DNA of 22,702 bases from an uncultured Oscillospiraceae bacterium (GCA_934527255.1 CAKTAM010000022.1:1-22702); one strand, 5' to 3'. Counted from the first letter of the stretch, positions 1 to 7,748 are shown. The notes: a model not told the origin generated them from the sequence alone. Numbers and translations: made by a program.

Positions 1-1297
1 GGGTGATGTAGAACGGGTTTTCTTCGCTGACGGGCTTCGAGGGGGCGGGATGGCTGCTCCAGTAATCCTCGTAGTTGCCGTTGAACAGCCGGTCGGCGCC
101 GACGCTTTCCATCGGCCACTGGCCGGGGTCAGCGGGGGTGGCTTCCGCCTGCGTGATGGTCAGCTTCTCGATCTCTGCGGGCGGGATCTCTGTCGGGTAG
201 CCCTTGGCAGTGATCTCACTGAGCTGGAAATAGAACGTCTTGCCGTCGGTATCGGCCTGGCAGTCGGTGGCGACCACACGCAGATACGCTGCGCGGATGG
301 GGTTGTCAAAGGTATAGGTCTGTACGATGGGGTCGGGGTTTGCGGTGGGCACCTTGCCCTCCTCCGCCAGTACGGGGCCGTCGGTGTACTTCTGGATCAG
401 CGTCCAGTTTTCCCCGTCGTCCGAGGCGTAGAACTCCAGCCCGGTGGGGTAGCACAGGTTCCAGGCACGGGGCGCCAGCGAGACCTCGGTCACGATAGCG
501 GGAGATTCCAGCTGTACCTGCGCCCAGGGGCGATCTTCCTTGGCGGGCGAACGCTGGGCAAAGCCGATGGAGGACCAGAACGAGGTCTCGGACGGATAGC
601 CCAGAATGCCGTCTGTCAGCCGCCAGGCGCCCATGTCGTTGTTCACTTCGGTGGAGGCGGTGGGGTTGATCAGCGTCAGGGACTGCGCCTCGACGGGAAC
701 GGCCTCACCGTATACGGTGATCTCGCTGAGCTGGAAGTAGAAGCCGCTCTTGCTGTTGTCCAGCTGATACTCCGTGGCGACAACGCGCAGATAGCGCACA
801 TCGGCAGGCGTATCAAACGTATAGGTCTGCAGCATGGGGTCGGCAGTGGCGGAAAGCGAGCCCTCCTCCACCAGCGGCGTCAGGCCGGTGTACGCCTGGA
901 TCAGCGTCCAGTTTTCGCCGTCGGTCGAGCCGTAAAACTCCAGCCCGGTGGGATAGCAGATGTTCCAGGCACGCGGGGCCAGAACGACCTTGCGGACGGT
1001 GGAGGTCTCCGCCAGCTCTACCTGAGCCCAGGCACAGGCTGCGGCAGCCGGGGTACGGTCGGCGACCGGTACGGAGGACCAGAAGGAGGTCGCGCCATCC
1101 GGCACGCCTACCTTGCCGTCGATCAGCAGGCTGGGCGACATATCTGCCGTCGCCTGACTGGAGGCGGTGGCCGCTGTCAGAGTCAGCGGCGTTTCTTCAG
1201 TGGCTTCCTGCGCCAGTACGGGGGCCGCAACGGTCAGCAGCGAGGCGACCATGGCCAGCACCAGCAGAAGAGAAAGCCATCGTTTGGAATGTCTCAT
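1..1297 (-). CDS. Secreted protein with tandem discoidin (F5/8 type C) domains, 3' end outside window
   Basis: An open frame of 432 codons runs from ATG at 1297 to the window edge with no stop, so the C-terminal part is missing. It starts with a signal peptide: basic MRHSKR, a hydrophobic stretch at about residues 7-25, and a likely signal peptidase I site after VLA at residue 29. Two discoidin-like repeats of about 168 residues follow (roughly 37-205 and 206-373). Both contain SFWSS, the APRAWN-CYPTGLEFY stretch, DGENWTLIQ, QTYTFD and FYFQLSEIT. A third repeat appears to begin near 380 with a diverged YWSSHP. Such domains bind carbohydrates on secreted glycoside hydrolases or adhesins, but the catalytic part, if any, is not visible. 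The start is supported by AGGAAGAAG just upstream. An unrelated + strand frame over the same bases has no recognisable domains. Confidence 0.85.
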   Translation of the reverse strand, partial: MRHSKRWLSLLLVLAMVASLLTVAAPVLAQEATEETPLTLTAATASSQATADMSPSLLIDGKVGVPDGATSFWSSVPVADRTPAAAACAWAQVELAETSTVRKVVLAPRAWNICYPTGLEFYGSTDGENWTLIQAYTGLTPLVEEGSLSATADPMLQTYTFDTPADVRYLRVVATEYQLDNSKSGFYFQLSEITVYGEAVPVEAQSLTLINPTASTEVNNDMGAWRLTDGILGYPSETSFWSSIGFAQRSPAKEDRPWAQVQLESPAIVTEVSLAPRAWNLCYPTGLEFYASDDGENWTLIQKYTDGPVLAEEGKVPTANPDPIVQTYTFDNPIRAAYLRVVATDCQADTDGKTFYFQLSEITAKGYPTEIPPAEIEKLTITQAEATPADPGQWPMESVGADRLFNGNYEDYWSSHPAPSKPVSEENPFYIT

Positions 1298-1319
1298 TCT
1301 TCTTCCTTTCTTTTACGGT

Positions 1320-1368
1320 AAAAAATATTTTCGAACGCCGACGCGGAAAACCGCACGGCGCGCTCGAA
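1320..1368 (-). promoter_or_regulatory. Terminator-like hairpin in the leader of the discoidin gene (possible attenuator)
   Basis: Read on the minus strand, the arms TCGAA/TTCGA, CGCCG/CGGCG and CCGC/GCGG stack into one long hairpin with a 4-nt loop. A run of six T (1325-1320) follows a few bases after its base. It lies between the promoter at 1461-1489 and the start codon at 1297, so it could end transcripts early. The spacing to the T run is not perfect, so it may only be a leader structure. Confidence 0.4.
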
Positions 1369-1460
1369 CAGAAGAAAACGCCTTTGCGGCAGAGAGAAAA
1401 CACGCCGAAAAGCGTACATTTGTGCAAACGATAAGCACGATACTGCACAACTATGATACT

Positions 1461-1489
1461 AGTATACCGAATCCGAAAAGGGCACGCAA
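1461..1489 (-). promoter_or_regulatory. Sigma-A promoter of the discoidin gene
   Basis: On the minus strand TTGCGT (1489-1484), a 17-bp spacer, then TATACT (1466-1461). It points at the gene starting at 1297 and predicts a leader of about 155 nt. Confidence 0.7.
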
Positions 1490-1650
1490 TAGCAAAAAAG
1501 TAATTTCGGAAAATGTGACAAACATTTGAAAAGCTTTTTGTGCGGTTTAACGGAAGTTACGCAAAAAGACAAAAAAGGTGCCGTGCCGCGGGCATGGGGC
1601 CGACGCCACAGCATTTTTGAGAAGGTGTCGCTGTTTTGCCTGCACGCATA

Positions 1651-1689
1651 TAAAAAAGACCGGATGCCGAAAAAAGCAGCGTTCGGTCT
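1651..1689 (-). terminator. Intrinsic terminator downstream of the GTPase-NYN gene
   Basis: On the minus strand AGACCG pairs with CGGTCT, and GCTG pairs with CGGC inside it, around a T-rich loop. A T run follows directly (1657-1652). It lies about 270 bp after the stop at 1959. Confidence 0.7.
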
Positions 1690-1958
1690 GTATATGAGAC
1701 GGAAGATTTCTGTGCTGGCAGGCTTTTGCCCGCGTGCAAAAAACGCACGGTGTAAGGGGCTGGCCTGCAGGGGTGGGTTGGAAAAGGCGGCCGAAAGGCG
1801 GCCCACAGGGCCATTTCGCGGCAAGCGCTGGAAAAAGCACCGCAGGGCTGTTCGGTGCGCCGACAGGCAGGGGGCGCTTTTGGCAGTTGGGCCGTCGGCA
1901 ATGCTGCCGCCGGATGACAGAGGCTCCGCCCGCCGCTGCGGCCCGGTGCGCGGCTGCA
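1690..1958. other. Intergenic stretch without recognisable gene
   Basis: This stretch between the terminator at 1651-1689 and the stop of the GTPase gene is open in several frames. Those frames show no ribosome binding site or known domain. It contains GC-rich short repeats (for example GGCGGCC twice near 1787-1804) with no clear function. Confidence 0.5.
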
Positions 1959-4583
1959 TTACGAAAGCGGCGTGTCGCTCAGACATTCCCGAATGGCCGC
2001 CTCGGCGGCGTCCACCTCCTGCCGGAATGCCCGGGCCGAGACCCGCAGCGCACCGTGCCCCAGAATGATCAGCTGCTCCAGCGCATCGCTGGTGGCCACG
2101 CGCACCCGGCAGTTCCTGCCCAGCTGATGGGTCGTTTTTTCAATATACATATCGGCGGTCTCCGACTCTTTGGTGTATACGACATAAATGCCGTGGTAGG
2201 TTTCTACCGCGCCGGGGTTCCCCTTGACGCGGTAAGCGTCAAATACCAGGATCAGCTCTCCGCCGTGCCAGCCCCGATAGTTGCACAGAATGTCCATCAG
2301 GCGCTGCCGGGCGGCGTTCAGATCCTCCTGTGCCAGCGCATGCAGATCGTCCCATGCAAACAGAATGTTGTAGCCGTCCACCAGCAGATATTCCGGCGCG
2401 GCGGGCGGCGGGGGCGCGGCCTCCTGGCGCAGCACCGCCTGCGTGGGGCGGAAGGCATCTGTTCCGCGTCGGCGTATGGGCCCGTAGGTGCGCTCAAAAA
2501 TGGCCAGCAGTTCTTTGTCCTCCTCCAGCGTGCCGCGATAGCGCGCAGCCTGGGTGCGCGGCGCAGCCGCATGGGCGGCGGCAGTTTCCACCGGCGCGGC
2601 GGTGCGGCGGCCCCAGCCGGTATCCAGATGCATATAGCGGCGCACCTCGTTCCATTTGACCACAAAGCCCGCGCCGTGCGCGCAGAAGACGGAATCGGCC
2701 GGGTCGTCGGTGTCGGCGTCAACGTGATAGTCTGCCTCGGCGATCACCTGCGCCGCATTGTGGCAGGGCCGGTACCCGGCCGGTGTGCAGACAAGCCTGC
2801 CGCGGCCGTGAGTGTAGCCGGGCACCTGCGCCGGATAGTCGCGCAGGGCGGCCACAGGGGCTTCTCCCGTCAGCAGGACGGTTTCGCCCAGCGTCTGCGG
2901 CGGCGCGGCATCGGCGCCAAGCCGCTGCAGGTCGGTCATGGCGCGGCCGACGTTTTCCGCGGGCACCTCCAGCCGAAAGCGATACCATGGCTCCAGCAGC
3001 AGGCTGTGCGTGCTGCGCAGCCCCTGCCGCAGGGCGCGGTAGGTGGCCTGCCGGAAGTCGCCGCCCTCGGTGTGCTTGGGGTGGGCGCGCCCGGCCAGCA
3101 GGGTGATCTTCATATCGGTGATGGGCGCATCGGTCAAAACGCCGCGGTGTATCCTTTCCTCCAGATGCGTCAAAATCAGCCGCTGCCAGTTCCGGTCAAG
3201 GTCATCCTCGCGGCAGGCAGTGGCAAACTGCAGCCCGCTGCCGCGGGGCGCAGGCTCCAGCAGCAGGTGTACCTCGGCGTAATGGCGCAGCGGCTCGTAA
3301 TGACCAATGCCCTCCACCGGTTGGTCAATGGTTTCGCGGTACAAAATGCTGCCCGGCCCAAAGCGAACATCCAATCCGCCGCGCTCGCGCAGCAGGCGGG
3401 CCAGAATTTCCAGCTGAACCTCGCCCATCAGCTGTACCTGAATGGCGGCAGCGTCCTCGTTCCACACCACATGCAGCTGCGGCTCCTCCTGCTCCAGCCG
3501 CCGCAGCAGGGTCAGGGCGGCGTGCGGGTCGGCGCCGTCCGGCAGCAATACGCGGTAGGCAAGCACCGGCTCCAGCGCGGGGGGCAGGGCGTCGCTCTGC
3601 GCGCCAAGCCCCTGCCCCGGGCGGGTGTGGCTCAACCCCAGCACGGCGCATACGGTCCCGGCGGGGGCCTGCTCAACAGCGCGATAGCGCGCCCCGGCGT
3701 AAATGCGCAGGCCGCCCACCTTTTCCTGCCAGGGGCCGTCCGGCCCGTCGCCCGTCAGGGCGTCGCGGGTCTTCAGGCAGCCGCCGGTGATCTTCATATG
3801 CGTCAGCCGCATTCCCTGCTCATCCTGCGTGATCTTGTAGACCTGCGCGGCAAAGGCATCCCCGTAAACGGGGGTGGGGCTCCAGCGCTCCAGCGCATCA
3901 AACAGCGCGTCGATGCCCTCGCATTTCAGGGCGCTGCCAAACAGGCACGGAAAGACCCGTCGGCGGGCGACGGCATCGGCCAGCGCCGCATCCAGCGCGT
4001 CGGCGTCGGCATCCGCAAGGTAGGCGTTCATCAGCGCCTCGTCGTGCAGCGCCAGCTCCTCCAGCGCGGCCCGCGTCAGCGGCGGCGGGCCGTCCCGGTC
4101 CGGTGCGGGCGCGGTATCCACGGCAGCGCAGCCGTCGCTCAGCCGGGCGCGCAGGCTTTGCAGCACGGCCGCCCGGTCGGCCCCGGGCAGATCCATCTTG
4201 TTGACAAAAAGAAAAACGGGGATGTGATAGCGCTCCAGCAGCCGCCAGAGCGTCTCGGTGTGGCTTTGTACGCCGTCGGTGCCGCTGATGACCAGAATGG
4301 CGGCATCCAGCACCTGCAGCGTGCGCTCCATCTCGGCGGAAAAATCCACATGGCCGGGGGTATCCAGCAGCGTCAGCTCCAGCTCATGCAGGCGCAGTTG
4401 GGCCTGCTTGGAAAAAATGGTGATGCCGCGCTCCTTTTCCAGTGCGTCCGTATCCAGAAAGGCGTCGCCGTGGTCGACCCGGCCCAAACGGCGAATTTCT
4501 CCGGCGCGGTACAGCATGGCCTCGGAAAGCGTGGTCTTGCCCGAGTCCACATGGGCCAGAATACCGACGACCAGTCGTTTCAT
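1959..4583 (-). CDS. EF-G/TetM-like translational GTPase fused to a C-terminal NYN (Rae1/YacP-like) ribonuclease domain
   Basis: 874 residues; ATG at 4583 has AGGAGGT 9 bases upstream. Residues 1-240 form a translational GTPase domain: AHVDSGKT (10-17), RGIT (52-55), DTPGH (74-78), NKMD (128-131), SALK (217-220). The EF-G-like domains II-V follow to about 660, nearest to ribosomal protection proteins (LVVGILAHVDSGKTTLSE start, GEVQLEIL at 387-394, HTEGGDFR at 504-511, LLEPWYRF at 529-536). After a proline-rich linker (721-730) comes a NYN/PIN-like domain (732-855) resembling Bacillus Rae1/YacP: LLVDGYN, VFDAYRVKG, YTKESETAD, VATSDALEQ, GALRVSARAF. Acidic residues D735, D782 and D811 fit its metal site. 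Rae1 cuts mRNA in the ribosomal A site (family knowledge), so the fusion may couple an A-site GTPase to mRNA cleavage (inference). The tetracycline-contacting loop of Tet(M) is not conserved, so tetracycline resistance is doubtful. Confidence 0.92.
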   Translation of the reverse strand: MKRLVVGILAHVDSGKTTLSEAMLYRAGEIRRLGRVDHGDAFLDTDALEKERGITIFSKQAQLRLHELELTLLDTPGHVDFSAEMERTLQVLDAAILVISGTDGVQSHTETLWRLLERYHIPVFLFVNKMDLPGADRAAVLQSLRARLSDGCAAVDTAPAPDRDGPPPLTRAALEELALHDEALMNAYLADADADALDAALADAVARRRVFPCLFGSALKCEGIDALFDALERWSPTPVYGDAFAAQVYKITQDEQGMRLTHMKITGGCLKTRDALTGDGPDGPWQEKVGGLRIYAGARYRAVEQAPAGTVCAVLGLSHTRPGQGLGAQSDALPPALEPVLAYRVLLPDGADPHAALTLLRRLEQEEPQLHVVWNEDAAAIQVQLMGEVQLEILARLLRERGGLDVRFGPGSILYRETIDQPVEGIGHYEPLRHYAEVHLLLEPAPRGSGLQFATACREDDLDRNWQRLILTHLEERIHRGVLTDAPITDMKITLLAGRAHPKHTEGGDFRQATYRALRQGLRSTHSLLLEPWYRFRLEVPAENVGRAMTDLQRLGADAAPPQTLGETVLLTGEAPVAALRDYPAQVPGYTHGRGRLVCTPAGYRPCHNAAQVIAEADYHVDADTDDPADSVFCAHGAGFVVKWNEVRRYMHLDTGWGRRTAAPVETAAAHAAAPRTQAARYRGTLEEDKELLAIFERTYGPIRRRGTDAFRPTQAVLRQEAAPPPPAAPEYLLVDGYNILFAWDDLHALAQEDLNAARQRLMDILCNYRGWHGGELILVFDAYRVKGNPGAVETYHGIYVVYTKESETADMYIEKTTHQLGRNCRVRVATSDALEQLIILGHGALRVSARAFRQEVDAAEAAIRECLSDTPLS

Positions 4584-4639
4584 ATGCGAACCTCCTGTTG
4601 AAAAAGATGCCTGATGCACAAGCCGCGCGCGGTGGCTGG

Positions 4640-4680
4640 AAAAGAGCAGGCAGCCCGCCGCGCAAAACACGGCAGGCTGC
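4640..4680 (-). terminator. Hairpin with short T run between ABC permease and GTPase-NYN gene
   Basis: On the minus strand GCAGCC-t-GCCG pairs with CGGC-g-GGCTGC around a short loop. CTGCTC and four T follow. It may be a weak terminator after the ABC genes or an mRNA processing or stability element. No clear promoter was seen between it and the ATG at 4583. Confidence 0.4.
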
Positions 4681-4728
4681 AAAGGAAACGGATGACTTTC
4701 AACCGCCGGGCGGCCGGCGGCAGGGAGA

Positions 4729-6324
4729 TCAGGCAGTCAGCGCGGCAAAGCGGCGGCTGCCCGCCCCGCGCAGCCACAGCACGGCCCAGAGATCGGCCGC
4801 CAGAAAAACGACGCACAGCAGCGCCAGAAACGCCGTGCCGGAGAACGCCGCACCCAGCCAGAACAGATAGACCAGCGCCGGGATCAGCACGCTGACAAAG
4901 GTCAGCAGCATGGCCAGAAAAACGCTTAGCCCCTGCTTGACGGGCTGCATTTCGTTCACCCAGTCAAAGCGCGGGCAAAGCAGATTGAGGATGAGCCCCA
5001 GCAGGGCGCACCAGATGCAGAACAGCGAGGTGACAGCCAGCACGGCCAGCAGCGCGTCGGCGGTCAGCCCCAGCGCCAGCCCGGCGGCCAGCCCCGCCAG
5101 CAGATTGCAGGGCAGCGTCAGCAGCAGGTGCAGCCGCGCCTTGGCGCGCAGACACTGCCCGGCCGTGACCGGCAGCGACTGTAAAAGCCACAGGCGGCTG
5201 CCCTCCAGCGAAACGGAGGAGGCCGTGATCAGAATGGTGGTTTGCAGCCCGCACAGCGCAAGGGCCAGCAGCGGGCCTGCCAGACCCGAAAGCTCCGGCG
5301 GCAGCCCGGCCAGAAACGCGCGCAGCAGCGGCTGCTTCCAGACGGCGGCCACGGCCAGCGCCAGCAGAAAAACCAGCCCCAGCCCGGCGTTGAGCATATA
5401 GCCCGCGCTGGAGGTAAAGCGCCGCAGCTCGCGGCGCAGCAGGGCGATGTCCGCCCCGTGCACCCGTGCTGCCCGTTCACGGTAGCGTATGCGCGCCGCA
5501 CCGCGGCGCGCGGTGGCCAGCCGTACAAAGGTGGCGGCCAGCAGGCGGCAGACCAGCGCAAAGGGGATCAGCTCCGTCAGCAGCGCCGCCGCCAGCAGCC
5601 CCATATTTTCCTCGGCGATGGCGCGCCCCAGCCACACCAGCGGGGCCACGGCGGCAAGACGCTGCGCCACGGCCTGCGCATGGGCGGAAAGATACTGGAT
5701 GTAGGAGGCAGCCTGCGAGTAAAAGTAGAAATAGGCGGCCAGAAAGGCCAGACTGAACAGGGTGGAAAACAGCGTTCTATTGCGCACCCGGCTGTCTGCC
5801 AGCGCCAGCAGCCAGCCCAGCACGCTGGAGACCGCCAGCGCCAGAAACGGCAGTCCAAGAAACAGCAGCACAAACGCCAGAATGCCCGCCGGGCCGCCGC
5901 TGTTCTGCTTTAACCAGACCACCCCGGCAGGCAGCACAACGACCGCGCCCAGCACCGCATTGTACAGCCACAGCACGATCATGCGGCTGGCAAGGATGGC
6001 CATGGGCGGCACCGGCATGGCCAGCAGAAGCTCGTTGTCGCGCGCCTCGTACAGCTGCGTTTTCGTCATGAAAACGCTGCCGATGATCATCAGGGTAAGC
6101 CCCAGCAGGGCTGCCAGCGCAAAATACAGCCAGCCCAGCCCCAGCGATGCCAGCGGGGCGGCCAGTGCGCCGAAAAACAGGCCGAACATACCGCAGAAAA
6201 CCACAAAGCAGTACAGCATCAGCACGGCAAACAGAATGACGGCCGCGCGGCTGCGCTTTTTGCCGCGGATCGTCAGCGCAGCGCCCATCGCCCGCAGGCG
6301 GTTGCAGACAAGTGTTTTAAGCAT
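4729..6324 (-). CDS. ABC exporter permease subunit
   Basis: 531 residues, very hydrophobic, with about a dozen predicted membrane segments (for example 28-52, 64-86, 116-136, 147-173, 188-203, 225-260, 312-328, 348-368, 400-445, 466-490, 496-517). The conserved-looking cytoplasmic piece after the second segment (KTQLYEARDNELLLAMPVPP, 88-107) and EGSRLWLLQSLPV (374-386) resemble the putative ABC exporter family of Firmicutes. The start ATG at 6324 overlaps the end of the ATPase gene by 8 bases (ATGCTTAA), which implies translational coupling and a dedicated pair. An upstream in-frame start at 6369 would extend into the ATPase gene and is less likely. The substrate is unknown; a peptide, antibiotic or lipid-like molecule would be typical. 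Confidence 0.85.
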   Translation of the reverse strand: MLKTLVCNRLRAMGAALTIRGKKRSRAAVILFAVLMLYCFVVFCGMFGLFFGALAAPLASLGLGWLYFALAALLGLTLMIIGSVFMTKTQLYEARDNELLLAMPVPPMAILASRMIVLWLYNAVLGAVVVLPAGVVWLKQNSGGPAGILAFVLLFLGLPFLALAVSSVLGWLLALADSRVRNRTLFSTLFSLAFLAAYFYFYSQAASYIQYLSAHAQAVAQRLAAVAPLVWLGRAIAEENMGLLAAALLTELIPFALVCRLLAATFVRLATARRGAARIRYRERAARVHGADIALLRRELRRFTSSAGYMLNAGLGLVFLLALAVAAVWKQPLLRAFLAGLPPELSGLAGPLLALALCGLQTTILITASSVSLEGSRLWLLQSLPVTAGQCLRAKARLHLLLTLPCNLLAGLAAGLALGLTADALLAVLAVTSLFCIWCALLGLILNLLCPRFDWVNEMQPVKQGLSVFLAMLLTFVSVLIPALVYLFWLGAAFSGTAFLALLCVVFLAADLWAVLWLRGAGSRRFAALTA

Positions 6325-7030
6325 GGTCGGCCTCCAGCTCCAGAAAGACGTTTTCCAGCGAGGAGTCACCCTTGACCTCCTCCATGCTGCCGGAGGCGAT
6401 CAAACGGCCGTTTTTGATGATGGCAACCTTGTCGCACAGCTTTTCCGCCACCTCCAGCACATGGGTGGAAAAGAAGATGGCCCCGCCCCTGTCGCAGTGG
6501 GTGCGCATCAGCTGCTTGAGGGTGTGTGCCGCGGCAGGGTCCAGCCCGACGAACGGCTCATCCATCAAAATCAGCCGTGGCTGGTGCAGCAGGGCCGAAA
6601 TGACGGCCAGCTTCTGCTTCATACCGTGCGAATAGGCGGAGATCGGCTGGGCCAGATCGGCCGTCAGACCGAAGGCATCGGCGTATTCACGGATGCGCCT
6701 CCCGCGTTCCTCCTTGCCGACGCCGAAAATATCCGCGACAAAATTCAGATACTGAATGCCGGAGAGAAAATCGTACAGATCGGGATTGTCGGGAATGTAG
6801 GCGATGCGGCGCTTGCAGGCCAGCGGGTCGCTGCGCACGGAAAGCCCGTCCACCAGAATCTCGCCCCCGTCAAACGGCAGAATACCGGCGCAGGCCTTCA
6901 GGGTCGTGGTTTTTCCCGCGCCGTTGTGCCCGATGAAGCCGTAAATTTCCCCGGGGCGGATGTGCAGTGAAAGATCCTCCACGGCGGCTTTATTGTCATA
7001 GCGCTTGCACAGGTGCTGAATGTTGAGCAT
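6317..7030 (-). CDS. ABC transporter ATP-binding protein
   Basis: 237 residues, normal size for a single ATPase domain. Walker A is GHNGAGKT (34-41), the signature is the variant YSHGMKQK (133-140), Walker B is LILMDE (153-158) with the D-loop at GLDP (162-165), and the switch histidine is H190. The variant signature is typical of exporter ATPases of the BcrA/YtrB/EcsA kind. The start at ATG 7030 is fixed by AGGAGGAG upstream. The permease follows with an 8-base overlap. It energises export by the permease on the cytoplasmic face. The promoter at 7101-7131 has a MerR-type architecture, which suggests induction by a small molecule. Confidence 0.92.
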   Translation of the reverse strand: MLNIQHLCKRYDNKAAVEDLSLHIRPGEIYGFIGHNGAGKTTTLKACAGILPFDGGEILVDGLSVRSDPLACKRRIAYIPDNPDLYDFLSGIQYLNFVADIFGVGKEERGRRIREYADAFGLTADLAQPISAYSHGMKQKLAVISALLHQPRLILMDEPFVGLDPAAAHTLKQLMRTHCDRGGAIFFSTHVLEVAEKLCDKVAIIKNGRLIASGSMEEVKGDSSLENVFLELEADHA

Positions 7031-7100
7031 GAAAACTCCTCCTTACCGGCAGCGGCGGGCCGACGCACTGTCGGGCCGTATCAGCGCCGCTGCTGCTGTC

Positions 7101-7131
7101 AGCATAGACCTTCCCCCCACGGGAAAGTCAA
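7101..7131 (-). promoter_or_regulatory. MerR-type promoter/operator of the ABC exporter genes
   Basis: On the minus strand TTGACT (7131-7126), a 19-bp spacer and TATGCT (7106-7101). The spacer is filled by an inverted repeat, GACTTTCCC-gtggg-GGGAAGGTC, with one mismatch between the 9-bp arms. A spacer lengthened to 19 bp with a dyad between -35 and -10 is the hallmark of MerR-family activation (family knowledge). No MerR gene lies in the window. Confidence 0.72.
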
Positions 7132-7162
7132 GAGGTTTTACGAAAAAATACGGCGGACGGCC

Positions 7163-7657
7163 TCAGTCCTTCCACGCGTACCCGCGCAGGCGGCCCTCAT
7201 CCAGCAGGCCGGTAAAATCACCCTGGCGCAGGGCCTCATAAACGGCCACAGCCACCGTGTTGGAAAGGTTCAGGCTGCGGGCATCCGCGATCATGGGCAG
7301 CCGCACGCAGGCGGATCGATTTTGCACCAGCAGTTCCTCCGGCAGGCCGCGATCCTCCCGGCCAAACACCAGAAAGCAGCCGTCAGGGTAGGCGATATCG
7401 GTATAGCGGTTGGGCGCTTTGGTGGTAAAGTAAAAATACGGGCCGTCGGTGCGGGCAAAAAAATCGTCCAGACCGTCGTAACAGGTGATGCTCAGCAGAT
7501 GCCAGTAATCCAGCCCGGCCCGTTTGAGCTGGCGGTCGGTGACGGTGAAGCCCATCGGCTGCACCAGGTGCAGGTGTGCGCCAGTCGCCGCGCAGGTGCG
7601 CGCAATGTTGCCGGTGTTCTGCGGGATCTGCGGCTCGACCAGAACGATGTTCAGCAT
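7163..7657 (-). CDS. trmL: tRNA (cytidine/uridine(34)-2'-O)-methyltransferase TrmL
   Basis: 164 residues, the usual length of TrmL (also called CspR/YibK). It methylates the 2'-OH of the wobble nucleotide in some leucine tRNAs, using S-adenosylmethionine. The SPOUT knot motifs are clear: IPQNTGNIARTC (11-22), LVFGREDRGLP (96-106), and RLPM followed by ARSLNLSNTVAVAVYEALRQ (126-145). ATG 7657 is preceded by AAGAGG; longer in-frame starts upstream would add unrelated low-complexity sequence. It is transcribed in the same direction as the ABC exporter genes, but those have their own promoter in the 132-bp gap. Confidence 0.93.
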   Translation of the reverse strand: MLNIVLVEPQIPQNTGNIARTCAATGAHLHLVQPMGFTVTDRQLKRAGLDYWHLLSITCYDGLDDFFARTDGPYFYFTTKAPNRYTDIAYPDGCFLVFGREDRGLPEELLVQNRSACVRLPMIADARSLNLSNTVAVAVYEALRQGDFTGLLDEGRLRGYAWKD

Positions 7658-7711
7658 GAAAAAAGCCTCTTTTCTTCGGATGAGGGAAGATACGGCCTCC
7701 CTCCCTGCGCC

Positions 7712-7748
7712 GCCGAAGCCCGCGCTGTGCGCGGCAGAGGGCTTCGGC
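7712..7748 (-). promoter_or_regulatory. Strong hairpin upstream of trmL
   Basis: A perfect 10-bp inverted repeat, GCCGAAGCCC (7712-7721) and GGGCTTCGGC (7739-7748), encloses 17 bases that themselves contain GCGC-tgt-GCGC. It lies 55 bp upstream of the trmL start. There is no T run on the trmL strand, so it is probably a leader structure or protein-binding site rather than a terminator. Confidence 0.35.

Noticed and set aside
50..1321. Long + strand open frame of 423 codons
   Set aside because: It mirrors the minus-strand discoidin gene, which has a signal peptide, ribosome binding site and promoter. The + frame has no known domain or start signal; long open frames on the opposite strand are expected in GC-rich coding DNA.
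1459..2068. Overlapping open frames on both strands in the gap before the GTPase stop codon
   Set aside because: They run through the promoter and terminator at 1461-1689 and lack ribosome binding sites and recognisable motifs.
1959..4583. Tetracycline resistance gene acquired by transfer
   Set aside because: The key Tet(M) loop is absent, a nuclease domain is fused, and base composition matches the neighbours. No mobile element is nearby.
1734..4601. + strand open frame of 955 codons opposite the GTPase gene
   Set aside because: Its composition is Gln-, Gly- and Ala-rich without domains, whereas the minus strand encodes a clear multi-domain GTPase.
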